DNA of 64,000 nucleotides from Kitasatospora cineracea (GCF_003751605.1 NZ_RJVJ01000001.1:806001-870000), one strand, 5' to 3'. Counted from the first letter of the stretch, positions 1-9,136 are shown. Translations and numbers: made by a program. Notes: a model not told the origin generated them from the sequence alone.

Positions 1-2374
1 GGCGCTCGGCACCGGCATGATCGCCATGATGGCGCTCGCCCTGACCGCCACCCTCGGCACCCCGCACGAGGGCCCGCAGCGCTTCGCCAAGGCGCAGACC
101 GTGGTGGTCCCCGCCGACCCGCGCGGCGACCCGATGGAACTGCCCGCCGCGCTCCCCGACGCCACCGCCGCCAAGGCCGCCGCGGCCGGCCCGGTGGTCG
201 AGGACCGCACCTTCGACGCCCCGTGGAAGGGCGGCCCGTCCGACGCGGTCGGCCACGGCTGGTCGTCCGCCGCGCTCACCCCCTACGCGCTGAGCGCCGG
301 CCGGGCCCCGGCCGCCCCGGACGAGGTGGTGCTGACCGGCGCCGCCGCCGACCGGGTCGGCAGCACCGTGCTGGTCTCCACCCCGGCCGGCCCGCACCCG
401 TACACCGTCACCGGCGTCGCCCCGGCGACCTGGTTCGAGGACGCGGTGTTCTTCACCGACACCGAGGCCGCCCGGCTCTCCCCCGCCGTCAACGCGCTCG
501 CCGTGGACGGCGGCGCCGCCGCCGTGCGCTCGGCCCTCGGCGCGGGCCCGCTGGTGCTGTCCGGCGCCGACCGCCAGCAGGCCGACCCGGACCCGTCCGG
601 CGGCGCGGACGCCCTGATCAACGCCCAGTCGATGGCCGCGACCACCGGCGGCATCGCGGTCTCGGTCGCGGTGTTCATCGTGATCGCCACCTTCGCCTTC
701 GTGGTCGAGCAGCGCAGCCGCGAACTGGCGCTGCTGCGGCTGGTCGGCGCCACCCCCAAGCAGGTCCGCCGGATGGTGGTCGCCGAGGCCGGGCTGGTCG
801 GCGTGGCCGCCGCCCTGGTCGGCTGCGTGCTGGGCCCGATCGGCGCCGGCCGGCTGAACAGCTGGATGCTGGACAACGACGTCGCCCCGAGCTGGTTCCA
901 CATCGGCCTCAACCCGGTCCCGCTGGTGATCGCCTTCCTGATGGGCGTCGGCTCGGCGCTGCTCGGCGCGGCCGCCGTCGCGGTGCGCGCCTCCCGGGTC
1001 CGCCCGGTCGCCGCGCTGCGCGACGCCGCCGCCTCCAGCCGGGCGATGACCCCGGTCCGCTGGGTGCTCGGCGTCGGCCTGCTGGTCGCCGCCGTCGCCA
1101 CCGGCTGGAGCATCGCGGGCGACAGCCCCACCTACGCGGTCAACCCGCGCAAGTACGGCATGGTGCCGCTGCTGTACGTCGGCGGCCTGGCGCTGCTCGC
1201 CCCGGTGCTGCTGCGGCCGGTCGCCCGGATCGCCACCTGGCCGCTGTCCCGGTTCGGCGCGGGCCCGCTGATCGTCCGGCAGAACACCCTGAACGGGCGC
1301 CGCCGCACCGCCGCCACCGTCACCCCGATCGTGGTCGCGGTCGGCCTGACCGCCGCGATGATCTGCATGCAGGCGGCCGGCGACCACACCAAGATCGACC
1401 AGGTCCGGCAGCAGACCCGGGCCGACTACCTGGTGCTGCCCGCCGCGGGCAAGACCCTGGACCGCTCGGCGACCGCGGCCCTGGCCGACCTGCCGGGCGT
1501 GCGGGCCGACGTGGTCTCCTCCGCGCACGTCTACATCGGCACCGAGGACGGCCAGGTCGTCGACTCGCTGAACGGCCAGGCCGTCGCCCCGTCCTCGCTC
1601 GGCGCGAACGGCGTCCTGCACCCCCGGGTGCTGGAGGGCTCGGTCGACGGCCTCGGCGACGACTTCATCGTGGTCGACCGGAAGACCGCCGACGGCAACG
1701 ACCTGGTGCTCGGCCAGACCCTCACGGTGTGGATGCCCGACGACACCTCCACCAAGCTGCGGATCGCCGCGATCGTCCAGACCGGCCTGGCCGGCGACGA
1801 CACCTACCTGTCCGCCGCCAGGGCCTCCGGCGCCCGCCCCGCCCGCGCCTGGCTGCGCTTCGACGCCGGCACCACCCCCGACTCGGTGGCCGCCGCGCTC
1901 AAGGACCAGGCCGTCCGGGTCGCCCCCGTCCCGGTCTACTACGACACCCTGAAGGCCAAGCTCAAGGAGGACACCAGGACCGCCGCCACCGTCATCCTCG
2001 GCATCTCGGTCGGCTACTCGCTGATCTCGGTCGCCAACACCCTGGTGATGGCCGCCGCCGGCCGCCGCCGCGAACTCGCCTCGCTCAACCTGGCCGGCGC
2101 CACCCGCGGCCAGATCCTGCGGGTGATCGCCGCCGAGGCGCTGCTGGCCACCGTGATCGGCACCATCCTGGCCGCGGTGGCCGGCGCGGCCGTGATCCTC
2201 ACCCAGCGGCTGTCGCTGACCAAGCTGGTCGACGGGGCGGCGACCGTGCTGCCCTGGGGCTCGACCTGGCAGGTCGTGGTGCTGTGCGCGGTGACCGCGG
2301 TGACCGCCGCCGTGCTGTCCGCCCGGCACACCACCCGCGGCCGGGCCATCGAACTGGCCGGCACCCGCGACTGA
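1..2374 (+). CDS. ABC transporter permease, MacB/FtsX type (5' end outside window)
   Basis: The reading frame is already open at base 2 and begins inside a hydrophobic segment, so the true start lies upstream; the ATG at 17 is probably internal. Two FtsX-type membrane domains are visible. The first (about bases 640-1010) carries the signature RSRELALLRLVGATPKQV, and the second (about 1985-2320) carries RRRELASLNLAGATRGQI. Between them are further membrane segments and a large extracellular domain (about 1380-1970). This two-domain, roughly ten-helix layout is typical of actinobacterial export permeases that work with a separate ATPase, which would lie upstream. The substrate cannot be inferred. 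Confidence 0.9.
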   Translation, partial: ALGTGMIAMMALALTATLGTPHEGPQRFAKAQTVVVPADPRGDPMELPAALPDATAAKAAAAGPVVEDRTFDAPWKGGPSDAVGHGWSSAALTPYALSAGRAPAAPDEVVLTGAAADRVGSTVLVSTPAGPHPYTVTGVAPATWFEDAVFFTDTEAARLSPAVNALAVDGGAAAVRSALGAGPLVLSGADRQQADPDPSGGADALINAQSMAATTGGIAVSVAVFIVIATFAFVVEQRSRELALLRLVGATPKQVRRMVVAEAGLVGVAAALVGCVLGPIGAGRLNSWMLDNDVAPSWFHIGLNPVPLVIAFLMGVGSALLGAAAVAVRASRVRPVAALRDAAASSRAMTPVRWVLGVGLLVAAVATGWSIAGDSPTYAVNPRKYGMVPLLYVGGLALLAPVLLRPVARIATWPLSRFGAGPLIVRQNTLNGRRRTAATVTPIVVAVGLTAAMICMQAAGDHTKIDQVRQQTRADYLVLPAAGKTLDRSATAALADLPGVRADVVSSAHVYIGTEDGQVVDSLNGQAVAPSSLGANGVLHPRVLEGSVDGLGDDFIVVDRKTADGNDLVLGQTLTVWMPDDTSTKLRIAAIVQTGLAGDDTYLSAARASGARPARAWLRFDAGTTPDSVAAALKDQAVRVAPVPVYYDTLKAKLKEDTRTAATVILGISVGYSLISVANTLVMAAAGRRRELASLNLAGATRGQILRVIAAEALLATVIGTILAAVAGAAVILTQRLSLTKLVDGAATVLPWGSTWQVVVLCAVTAVTAAVLSARHTTRGRAIELAGTRD

Positions 2375-2398
2375 CCGCCCGCCCGGCCCGGCACCCCC

Positions 2399-2447
2399 GG
2401 ACGCCGCCGCCCGCACCGCATCCGCCGCGGTCCGGGCGGCGGCGTCC
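2399..2447 (+). terminator. Hairpin terminator after the ABC permease
   Basis: A perfect 15-bp inverted repeat (2399-2413 with 2433-2447) lies 25 bases past the permease stop. It has no U-tract, as is common for streptomycete terminators. Confidence 0.6.
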
Positions 2448-2558
2448 GCCGCTCCACCCCCGCGGCCGGTGGCCCGGAGCACCCCGCGCGGTGCCCTACC
2501 GTGGGAGGTGGCGCCCCCGGGCGCCGCCCCGGCCAGCCGCTCCAGAAAGGCACCCCCT

Positions 2559-3320
2559 GTGAGCTCCTCCCCGGAGACCCCGTTCGCCGGACTCGGCAGG
2601 ATCCTGGTGATCATCCCGACCTACAACGAGGCCGAGAACGTCGAACGGATCGTGTCCCGCGTCCGCGCCGCCGTCCCCGAGGCGCACGTGCTGGTCGCGG
2701 ACGACAACAGCCCGGACGGCACCGGCAAGCTCGCCGACGCCCTCGCCGCCGACGACGACCACGTCAAGGTGCTGCACCGCAAGGGCAAGGAGGGCCTCGG
2801 CGCCGCCTACCTGGCCGGCTTCCGCCTGGGCATCGACGAGGGCTACGACGTGCTGGTCGAGATGGACGCGGACGGCTCGCACCAGCCCGAGGAGCTGCCC
2901 CGGCTGCTGACCGCGCTGCGCAGCGCGGACCTGGTGCTGGGCTCCCGCTGGGTGCCCGGCGGCGCGGTGGTGAACTGGCCGAAGTCCCGGCTGCTGCTCT
3001 CCAAGGGCGGCTCCACCTACTCCCGGCTGATGCTGAACGTGCCGATCCGGGACGTCACCGGCGGCTACCGGGCCTTCCGCAAGGAGACCCTGCTCGGCCT
3101 CGGCATGGACCGGGTCGCCTCGCAGGGCTACTGCTTCCAGGTCGACCTGGCCTGGCGCGCGGTCAAGGCCGGCTTCAAGGTCGCCGAGGTGCCGATCACC
3201 TTCGTGGAGCGCGAGCACGGCGCCTCGAAGATGAACCGCAGCATCGTGGTCGAGGCGCTGTGGCGGGTCACCGCCTGGGGCGTGGGCTCCCGGGTCGCCG
3301 GGCTCACCCGGAAGAAGTAG
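2559..3320 (+). CDS. ppm1: Polyprenol-phosphate mannose synthase (GT2 family)
   Basis: Transfers mannose from GDP-mannose to polyprenyl phosphate on the cytoplasmic face of the membrane, giving the donor for protein O-mannosylation and other extracytoplasmic mannosyl transfers. The 253-residue protein shows the GT-A motifs PTYNEAEN (20-27), DDNSPDGT (48-55) and the metal-binding DAD at 103-105, plus the C-terminal FVEREHGASKMN typical of DPM1-like enzymes. There is no C-terminal membrane domain, as in other streptomycete Ppm1 proteins. GTG 2559 is preferred because AGAAAGG lies 8 bases upstream; an in-frame ATG at 2469 would add a low-complexity leader. The next gene follows after 73 bases and may be cotranscribed. 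Confidence 0.88.
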   Translation: MSSSPETPFAGLGRILVIIPTYNEAENVERIVSRVRAAVPEAHVLVADDNSPDGTGKLADALAADDDHVKVLHRKGKEGLGAAYLAGFRLGIDEGYDVLVEMDADGSHQPEELPRLLTALRSADLVLGSRWVPGGAVVNWPKSRLLLSKGGSTYSRLMLNVPIRDVTGGYRAFRKETLLGLGMDRVASQGYCFQVDLAWRAVKAGFKVAEVPITFVEREHGASKMNRSIVVEALWRVTAWGVGSRVAGLTRKK

Positions 3321-3393
3321 GCGGCCGCCCTCCCCCTCCGCCGGCCGGTGACGATGGAAGTTCCCGTCCGGCGGAGCATGCGGAGGTTGCGGC

Positions 3394-4299
3394 GTGACCG
3401 AATCACTGCGACGGGCGGAGCAGGACCCCGCCCCCCGGCGCCGGGAGTCCGCCCGGGAACGGGCGGCCCGGTACGCCGAGTCCGCCAAGGGCGCCCCCGA
3501 ACGGATCCCGCTGATCGGCCGGGCCGTCAGCAACCTGATCCGGGTCAACCTGCTGGACAACGCCACCCGGCTGGCCGCCCAGGCGTTCCTCTCCGCGCTG
3601 CCCGCCCTGCTGGCGGTCGCGGTGTTCGCCCCCGCGTCGCTCAAGCACAGCATCACCGGCTCGCTGCGCGAGCAGCTCGGCCTGCAGGGCCCCGCCCAGC
3701 AGCAGGTCCAGCAGCTGATGAACACCCCGCACGACAACAGCGCCAGCCAGAGCTTCGGCGTGCTCGGCGTACTGGTCACCCTGGCGTCCGCGACCGCGAT
3801 GAGCCGGGCCCTGCAACGGGTCTGCGAACGGGCCTGGGAGATGCCGAAGAACAGCGCCCGGCTGGCCCTGTGGCGCTGGGTGGTGTGGTTGCTGGTCTGG
3901 CTGGTGTTCCTGGTCGTCCAGGTCCCGCTGCGCAAGGGCTTCGGCGCCGGCCTGTGGCTGGGCGTCCCGCTGACCTTCCTGGCCTCCTCCGCCGTCTGGT
4001 GGTGGACCCAGCACCTGCTGCTCGGCGGCCGGATCCGCTGGTACCCGCTGCTGCCCGGCGCCCTGCTGTGCGGCGTCGGCGAGGTCGCCCTCGGCATCGC
4101 CTCCAAGGTGTGGCTGCCGCACGCGATGAGCTCCTCGATCGGCAGGTTCGGCCCCTACGGCGTGGTGTTCACCGTCCTGTCCTGGCTGATCGCCCTGTTC
4201 GCCGCCGTCACCCTCGCCCTGGTCCTGGGCCGGGTCATCGCCGAGGAGCCCTCCGTCACCCGCTACCTCGGCACCCGCACCGAACCCGCCCGCCGGTAG
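3394..4299 (+). CDS. YihY/BrkB-type integral membrane protein
   Basis: A 301-residue protein with a basic, Arg-rich N-terminus and about six membrane helices: near residues 55-77, 122-138, 160-177, 188-205, 213-233 and 250-275. This matches the YihY/BrkB family (formerly misnamed RNase BN), whose function is not established. The GTG start has CGGAGG seven bases upstream. It follows ppm1 closely on the same strand, so a shared transcript and an envelope role are plausible but not shown. Confidence 0.75.
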   Translation: MTESLRRAEQDPAPRRRESARERAARYAESAKGAPERIPLIGRAVSNLIRVNLLDNATRLAAQAFLSALPALLAVAVFAPASLKHSITGSLREQLGLQGPAQQQVQQLMNTPHDNSASQSFGVLGVLVTLASATAMSRALQRVCERAWEMPKNSARLALWRWVVWLLVWLVFLVVQVPLRKGFGAGLWLGVPLTFLASSAVWWWTQHLLLGGRIRWYPLLPGALLCGVGEVALGIASKVWLPHAMSSSIGRFGPYGVVFTVLSWLIALFAAVTLALVLGRVIAEEPSVTRYLGTRTEPARR

Positions 4300-4335
4300 C
4301 ACCGCCGGGCAGCGCCCTCCCCCGCCGCGAACGCC

Positions 4336-4368
4336 GGAGCGGCCCGGACTCCCCGTCCGGGCCGCTCC
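4336..4368. terminator. Hairpin between convergent genes
   Basis: A perfect 13-bp stem (4336-4348 with 4356-4368) and 7-base loop lie between the YihY-type gene and the carboxypeptidase gene, which converge here. It could serve both. Confidence 0.65.
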
Positions 4369-4395
4369 TCCGTTCCGTTCTGCTGCTGCCAGGTC

Positions 4396-6705
4396 CTAGC
4401 CGAGGCGCAGCAGCCGGGAGCCGATCGACGCCGGGGCCAGGTCCGACTTCAGGGTGACCGGCACCTCGACCCGGCCGTCCCCGTCGCCCGCCGACAGCGT
4501 GCCGACCCGGGTGCCGGCCGGCAGGGTGTGGGCGATCTTCCCGACCGGGGTCAGGGTCAGGTGCGCGGTGATGCCGTTCCAGCCCGCGACGGTCAGCGCC
4601 TTGGCCGCGACCACCGGCACCTTCCCGCCCACGCCGTCGTCCACGTAGCCGACCACCTGGCCCTGCTCGGCCAGGGTCTGCCCGGCCAGCGCGGCCTGCG
4701 CGGCCACGTTGATCCGCTGGCTCGGCGGCTGCGCGGCCCGCACCAGGCTCATCTCCTCCTTGGTCTGCGGCTGGCCCAGCGTCACGCCGACGATCATCCG
4801 CTGCACGCCGCCGACCTCCTTCACCGCCGCCCACATCAGGCAGGACTGCGCGGGCGTAGAGGAGCCGGTCTTGCCGCCGATGATGCCGTTCCTGCCCAGC
4901 AGCGCGTTGGTGTTGTAGATCCGCTGGCCGTTGAACCGGGTGTCCGGCTCCGCGACGACCTGCTTGAAGATCTCCAACTGCATGGCCTTCTCGGCCACCT
5001 TCAGCTGGTCCTTCGCGGTCGACTTGGTGTCGTTGTTGTACCCGGCCGCGTCCGCGTAGGTGGTGTTGGTCATGCCGAGCTGCGCGGCGGTGGCGTTCAT
5101 CTTCTTCACGAACTCCTCCTCGCTGCCGGAGTCCCAACGCGCCAGCAGCCGGGCCACGTTGTTGGCCGACGGCAGCATCAGCATCTCCAACGCCTCGTAC
5201 TCGGTGAGCTGCTGGCCCTCCGTCAGCGTCACCGTCGACTCGTCGTTGTTGCCCGACTCCTGGGCGGCCGCCTTGTCCACCGTCAGCACCGGGCCGCTCT
5301 CCCCCTTCTTCAAGGGGTGCGCCTGCAGGATCAGGTACGCGTTCATCACCTTGGTGACGGACGCGATCGGCACCGGCTTCTCCTCCCCCGACGACCCCAG
5401 GCTGCCCACGCCCACCACCTCGGCGGCCGCCTGCCCCTTCGCCGGCCACGGGATGTTCGGCTGCTCGCCCCCGAAGGTGAACGAGTCCGCCAGCGACAGC
5501 TTCGCCTTCGGCGCCGGCAGCGGACGCAGCAACTGCGCCGCGACCAGCACGCCCACCACCACCGCCAGGAAGACGCCCCAGATCGTGATCCGCTTCACCG
5601 CCCGCCGCAACGGCGTCATCGGACGGGCACTCAGCGCCTTCAGCACCTCCAGCGCCTCGATGGTGCTCTCCGGCCCCGGCGGGGGCGCGACCGGCAGCGG
5701 CGGAGGCGGCGGCGGCGGAGCGGTGGGCGCGGCAGCGGCGGCGGGAACGGCCACCGGAGCGGGCTTCGCGGCCGGAGCGGGGACGGACTTCGGCTTCGCG
5801 GCCGCCTCGGGCTTCGGCGCTGCCACGGGCTTCGCGGGCGCCTCGGCCTTCGCGGCCGCCTCGGGCTTCGCGGCCGCCTCGGGCTTCGGCGCTGCCACGG
5901 GCTTCGCGGGCGCCTCGGACTTCGCGGCCGCCTCGGCCTCGGGCTCGGGCTTCGGCTCGGCCTCCGTGGCCTCCTTGGGCAGCCGGAGCATCACGGTCTG
6001 CTCGGGACGGTCCTTGTCGACCCGCAGCGTCATCGTCGGCTCGGGCTTCGCGGCCGCCTCGGCCTCGGCACCGTCCTCGGCGTCGCCCTCAGCCTCAGCC
6101 TCCGTTTCCGCCTCGTCCTTCTCCGACGCCGCACCGGACTTCGCCAGGTCCGCCATCCGCAGCGTCATCGTGGGCTGCGGCCCGGCCGGAGCGTCCGCAG
6201 CCTCACCCTCCTCGGCCTTCGCGTCGTCCTCGTCCTCGCCCTCGCCCTCGTCCTCTTCTTCCGCCGGCAGCTCCGGCACCCGCAGCATCATCGTCGGCTC
6301 GGGCTTCGCCGCCGCAGCCTCCGACTCCGCCGTGCCCTCGTCCGTCTCCTCCTCCGCCGACGGCTCGGGCTCCGCCGCGTCCTCCGCCGCGTCCGTCTCC
6401 TCTTCCTCCGGCAGTTCCGGCGCGCGCAGCGTCATGGTCGGCTGCGGGCCCTTCGGGGCGGATTCCGTCTCGGATTCGGGGGTGTCCTCGTCCCGAGGGG
6501 TGGGACGGGGATCGGTGAGGGCGGCGCTGGACTCGGGGAGGTCGGCGGGGAGGCGGAGGGTCGTGGTGCGGGTGTCCGCATCGCGGACGCGCAGGTGGAC
6601 GGTGCTGTTGCCCGTGGCGCGCTCGCCGGGTTCGCGCGGGGTCTCCTCGGTCTCGGCCGACCGCTCCTCGCCGTCGTGCCGCTCGCTCTTCGGGGACTCG
6701 CCCAC
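4396..6705 (-). CDS. D-alanyl-D-alanine carboxypeptidase with a long repetitive cytoplasmic N-terminus
   Basis: Predicted penicillin-binding D,D-carboxypeptidase that trims the terminal D-Ala of peptidoglycan stem peptides outside the cell. The S11-family motifs are intact: SVTK (449-452), SAN (513-515) and KTG (612-614). A single membrane anchor lies near 372-392. The first 370 residues are unusual: an acidic low-complexity region with seven T-x-x-L-R motifs (starting at Thr 35, 47, 90, 138, 179, 224 and 237), then a Lys/Pro/Ala-rich stretch with an internal DNA duplication, then a polyproline run. The total of 769 residues is about twice a plain carboxypeptidase. GTG 6705 is chosen because GAGGAG lies 8 bases upstream; an upstream ATG at 6750 lacks such a site. 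The tail may be a multivalent binding or phosphorylation region, which is inference. Confidence 0.88.
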   Translation of the reverse strand: MGESPKSERHDGEERSAETEETPREPGERATGNSTVHLRVRDADTRTTTLRLPADLPESSAALTDPRPTPRDEDTPESETESAPKGPQPTMTLRAPELPEEEETDAAEDAAEPEPSAEEETDEGTAESEAAAAKPEPTMMLRVPELPAEEEDEGEGEDEDDAKAEEGEAADAPAGPQPTMTLRMADLAKSGAASEKDEAETEAEAEGDAEDGAEAEAAAKPEPTMTLRVDKDRPEQTVMLRLPKEATEAEPKPEPEAEAAAKSEAPAKPVAAPKPEAAAKPEAAAKAEAPAKPVAAPKPEAAAKPKSVPAPAAKPAPVAVPAAAAAPTAPPPPPPPLPVAPPPGPESTIEALEVLKALSARPMTPLRRAVKRITIWGVFLAVVVGVLVAAQLLRPLPAPKAKLSLADSFTFGGEQPNIPWPAKGQAAAEVVGVGSLGSSGEEKPVPIASVTKVMNAYLILQAHPLKKGESGPVLTVDKAAAQESGNNDESTVTLTEGQQLTEYEALEMLMLPSANNVARLLARWDSGSEEEFVKKMNATAAQLGMTNTTYADAAGYNNDTKSTAKDQLKVAEKAMQLEIFKQVVAEPDTRFNGQRIYNTNALLGRNGIIGGKTGSSTPAQSCLMWAAVKEVGGVQRMIVGVTLGQPQTKEEMSLVRAAQPPSQRINVAAQAALAGQTLAEQGQVVGYVDDGVGGKVPVVAAKALTVAGWNGITAHLTLTPVGKIAHTLPAGTRVGTLSAGDGDGRVEVPVTLKSDLAPASIGSRLLRLG
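5794..5918. repeat. 53-bp exact direct repeat inside the carboxypeptidase gene
   Basis: Bases 5794-5846 recur exactly at 5866-5918, offset by 72 bases (24 codons, in frame). The repeat encodes part of the Ala/Lys/Pro-rich region before the membrane anchor. It looks like a recent in-frame duplication, so length may vary between strains. Confidence 0.85.
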
Positions 6706-7005
6706 GTAACCCACTCCTCCTCGTCCGCCCGGCACCGCCGGTCCGATCACACAAGCTGGTTTTTTTCGGGCGGGTTCTCGACCCGGCCCAGCACCTGTAC
6801 AGTCTCCGGCACCGAACCCGCAAGGGCCCGCCGCACCCCGCCCGACCGGCGGTTTTTCCTGCCCGTACGGGCCGCTGCCCGGTCAGACGCGGAGCCGTCG
6901 GACGGTGGTTCCAGCCTGCCCGGGCAAGGTCACGATTCGGAGGCGTACTCGACAAGCCTGTGTGAGAGGCGTCACCCTGTCATTCATCCACGCGGGGAGG
7001 CTTGG
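6706..7005. other. Divergent intergenic region, carboxypeptidase / GPP34 gene
   Basis: Three hundred bases separate the two starts. A weak plus-strand promoter candidate is TTCTCG (6775-6780), 17 bases, TACAGT (6798-6803), but it is far from the ATG at 7006. A seven-T run sits at 6760-6766. I see no convincing operator or small gene. Confidence 0.35.
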
Positions 7006-7734
7006 ATGGGCAGAGGCCGTCGAACCATTCCTGAGGAGCTCTTGTTGCTCGCGCTGGACCCGGCCACGGGTACCACCGCGCAGCCGCAGACCCTCGACCT
7101 CGGACTTGCCGGGGCGCAGCTCGTCGAGCTGTCCCTGGCCGGAAGGATAGTCCCGGACGGGGACCGGATCGCCGTGGTGGTGCCACGGCCGACCGGTGAT
7201 CCGACCCTTGACCACGCACTGGAACTACTGCGCCGGCGCGGCAGCCCGGTGCGCGCCGCGCACTGGATCGGCGGCCCGCGCCTGGGCCTGCGGCAGACGT
7301 ACCTGGCGCACCTGGAACGGTGCGGCATGGTGACGGCTGTGGCCGGGCAGGTCTGCGGGGTGCTGCCGACGACGCGCTACCAGGCGTCGGACGACTGCAC
7401 CAACGCGGCGATCAAGCAGCGGCTGGACACGGCGATCCGCACCGGCGTGCCGCCGGACCCGCGGACGGCGGCGCTGGCGGCGCTGGCGCACGCGGTCGGC
7501 CTGGGCAAGCACCTGTACCCGGGCAACGAGGGGCGGTCCTCGCGCTCCCGGCTGCGAGACCTGATCAGGTACGACCCGCTGGGCGGCATGGTGGCCCACG
7601 CGGTGATGGACGTGCAGAACGGTCTGCCCGCCCAGCAGCAGCAGGGCAGGTCGGCGCCCGCGGGTTCGCGCGGTCCGGCCGGTCGTCCGGCGGCCGCGGG
7701 GCGCGGGGTGGCCAGCAGGGTGGGCGCGCGATGA
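7006..7734 (+). CDS. GOLPH3/VPS74-like (GPP34) protein
   Basis: A 242-residue protein of the GPP34 family, all-alpha proteins that in eukaryotes bind phosphatidylinositol-4-phosphate at the Golgi. Actinomycetes carry many paralogues of unknown function. Family features are the N-terminal PEELLLLALDPATGT, the segment GAQLVELSLAGRI, and a mid-protein arrangement of a Leu-rich helix followed by LYPGNEG. The C-terminal 35 residues are Gln/Gly/Ala-rich and probably disordered. Start ATG 7006 has GGGGAGG five bases upstream. It is monocistronic: a strong hairpin follows. Confidence 0.8.
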   Translation: MGRGRRTIPEELLLLALDPATGTTAQPQTLDLGLAGAQLVELSLAGRIVPDGDRIAVVVPRPTGDPTLDHALELLRRRGSPVRAAHWIGGPRLGLRQTYLAHLERCGMVTAVAGQVCGVLPTTRYQASDDCTNAAIKQRLDTAIRTGVPPDPRTAALAALAHAVGLGKHLYPGNEGRSSRSRLRDLIRYDPLGGMVAHAVMDVQNGLPAQQQQGRSAPAGSRGPAGRPAAAGRGVASRVGAR

Positions 7735-7765
7735 GCGGCGCACGCCGTTAGCGTTCGGTTCGGCA

Positions 7766-7810
7766 GGAGGGCGGGTGGCCCGGTGCGATGCACCGGGCCA
7801 CCCGCCCTCC
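7766..7810. terminator. Very strong hairpin terminator
   Basis: A perfect 21-bp inverted repeat (7766-7786 with 7790-7810) around a 3-base loop (GAT), starting 32 bases past the GPP34 stop. There is no U-tract. Confidence 0.8.
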
Positions 7811-8059
7811 GGCGTTCCCGGCGTCCGTCCGACGTCCCGACGGCCCGTCAGGGGCCTTGGCGGGCGCGGGATTCCCTTTAGCGGGTGGGGGCGTCGAACG
7901 CAAGGGCCCGGATCCATATTGAGCTATTTTCCGATGATCTGTTCTACTGCGGTACTTCGATTCCTGGACACGGACCGCAGTTGAGGTGGCATGCTGCTCA
8001 GCGTCAGGGGGTTGGTACCAATTACCGCACTGTTGCCAGAAGTACGGCCGGAGGTCGAT
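7811..8059 (+). promoter_or_regulatory. Promoter region of the XRE regulator
   Basis: Bases 7911-8045 are clearly less GC-rich than their surroundings, as expected for a promoter. TTGAGC at 7919-7924 is a possible -35 element, but no -10 at standard spacing stands out. No gene is visible here. Confidence 0.35.
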
Positions 8060-8917
8060 GTGTCCGCCAGCGTGAATCCGACGGTTCGCCGCCGCAGGCT
8101 CGGCGCCGAACTGCGGCGCCTGCGCGAGCTCAAGGGCATGACCGCCGAAGAGGTGGCCGGCCGCCTGATGGTCTCCCAGTCGAAGATCAGCCGGCTGGAG
8201 AACGGCCGCCGCTCGATCAGCCAGCGCGACGTGCGCGACCTGTGCGACGTCTACGAGGTCGAGGACGAGCGGGTCCGCGCCGGGCTGATGGAGATGGCCA
8301 AGGAGTCCCGGCAGCGCGGCTGGTGGCACGAGTTCGGGGACATCCCGTACAGCGTGTACATCGGGCTGGAGGCGGAGGCGTCCTCGATCCGGGCGTACGA
8401 GTCCTCGTTCGTGCCGGGGCTGCTGCAGACCCGCGAGTACGCCGAGGCGGTGGTGGCCGGGACGCAGCCGGACACCGACCCGACCGCGATCCGCCGCCGG
8501 GTGGACGTCCGGCTCAAGCGGCAGCACCGGATCCACGGCGCGGACCAGCTGGGCAGCCTGTGGGTGGTGATAGACGAGGCCGTGCTGCGCCGCCAGGTCG
8601 GCGGGAAGCCGGTGATGGCCGAGCAGTTGTACCAACTCGTCGAACTGGGCGAGCGGGCCAACATCAACCTCCAGGTCATCCCGTTCAGCCACGGCTCCCA
8701 CCCCGGCATGACCGGGACATTCTCCCTGCTGGAGTTCCCCGAGTCGGCGGATTCCACGGTCGTCTACTTCGAAGGAGTGACGAGCGATCTCTACCTGGAG
8801 AAGGACGCCGACGTCCGCCGCTATACCAATCTGTACGACCACTTGAGGGCCGCGGCGCTGAGCGTCGCGGAGAGCCGGTCGATGATCGCCACCATCGCAG
8901 AGGAGTTCATGAAATGA
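8060..8917 (+). CDS. XRE-family regulator with DUF5753
   Basis: A 285-residue protein with an N-terminal helix-turn-helix (about 10-65; MTAEEVAGRLMVSQSKISRL covers the recognition region) and a DUF5753 domain (about 95-270) with the family hallmark FVPGLLQTREYA. Such proteins pair with DUF397 proteins and act as morphological or antibiotic regulators in streptomycetes; an antitoxin-like role has also been proposed. GTG 8060 is preferred: GGAGG ends 5 bases upstream and the length then matches the family. The stop overlaps the next start (ATGA), so the DUF397 partner is translationally coupled. Confidence 0.85.
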   Translation: MSASVNPTVRRRRLGAELRRLRELKGMTAEEVAGRLMVSQSKISRLENGRRSISQRDVRDLCDVYEVEDERVRAGLMEMAKESRQRGWWHEFGDIPYSVYIGLEAEASSIRAYESSFVPGLLQTREYAEAVVAGTQPDTDPTAIRRRVDVRLKRQHRIHGADQLGSLWVVIDEAVLRRQVGGKPVMAEQLYQLVELGERANINLQVIPFSHGSHPGMTGTFSLLEFPESADSTVVYFEGVTSDLYLEKDADVRRYTNLYDHLRAAALSVAESRSMIATIAEEFMK

Positions 8918-9120
8918 GCAAGGCCACCGAGAGCCTGACCTGGCGCAAGAGCAGCTACAGCGGGGGCAACGGCGCCTGCGTGGAGATCGCCGTGCCGGGT
9001 TCGGCCTCGATCGCGGTCCGCGACTCCAAGGACCCGCAGGGCCCGCAGCTGCGCTTCTCCGAGGCGGCCTGGGCGGCGTTCGCCGCGGCGGCCGGGGCGG
9101 GCCGCTTCGGCGAGCTCTGA
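8914..9120 (+). CDS. DUF397 protein, partner of the upstream XRE regulator
   Basis: A 68-residue protein with the DUF397 core: WRKSSYSGGNGACVEIA near residues 10-26, then VRDSKDPQGPQLRFS and WAAF. The family is small, cytosolic and almost always next to an XRE-DUF5753 gene, as here, where its ATG overlaps the regulator's stop by four bases. A direct modulating interaction with the regulator is the usual interpretation. Confidence 0.88.
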   Translation: MSKATESLTWRKSSYSGGNGACVEIAVPGSASIAVRDSKDPQGPQLRFSEAAWAAFAAAAGAGRFGEL

Positions 9121-9136
9121 GCCCTTGGCCACAGGT

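Noticed and set aside
4528..7005. Very long plus-strand frame opposite the carboxypeptidase
   Set aside because: It is the antisense of the repetitive coding region, rich in Arg/Leu/His; only its last part from ATG 7006 (GPP34) is a real gene.
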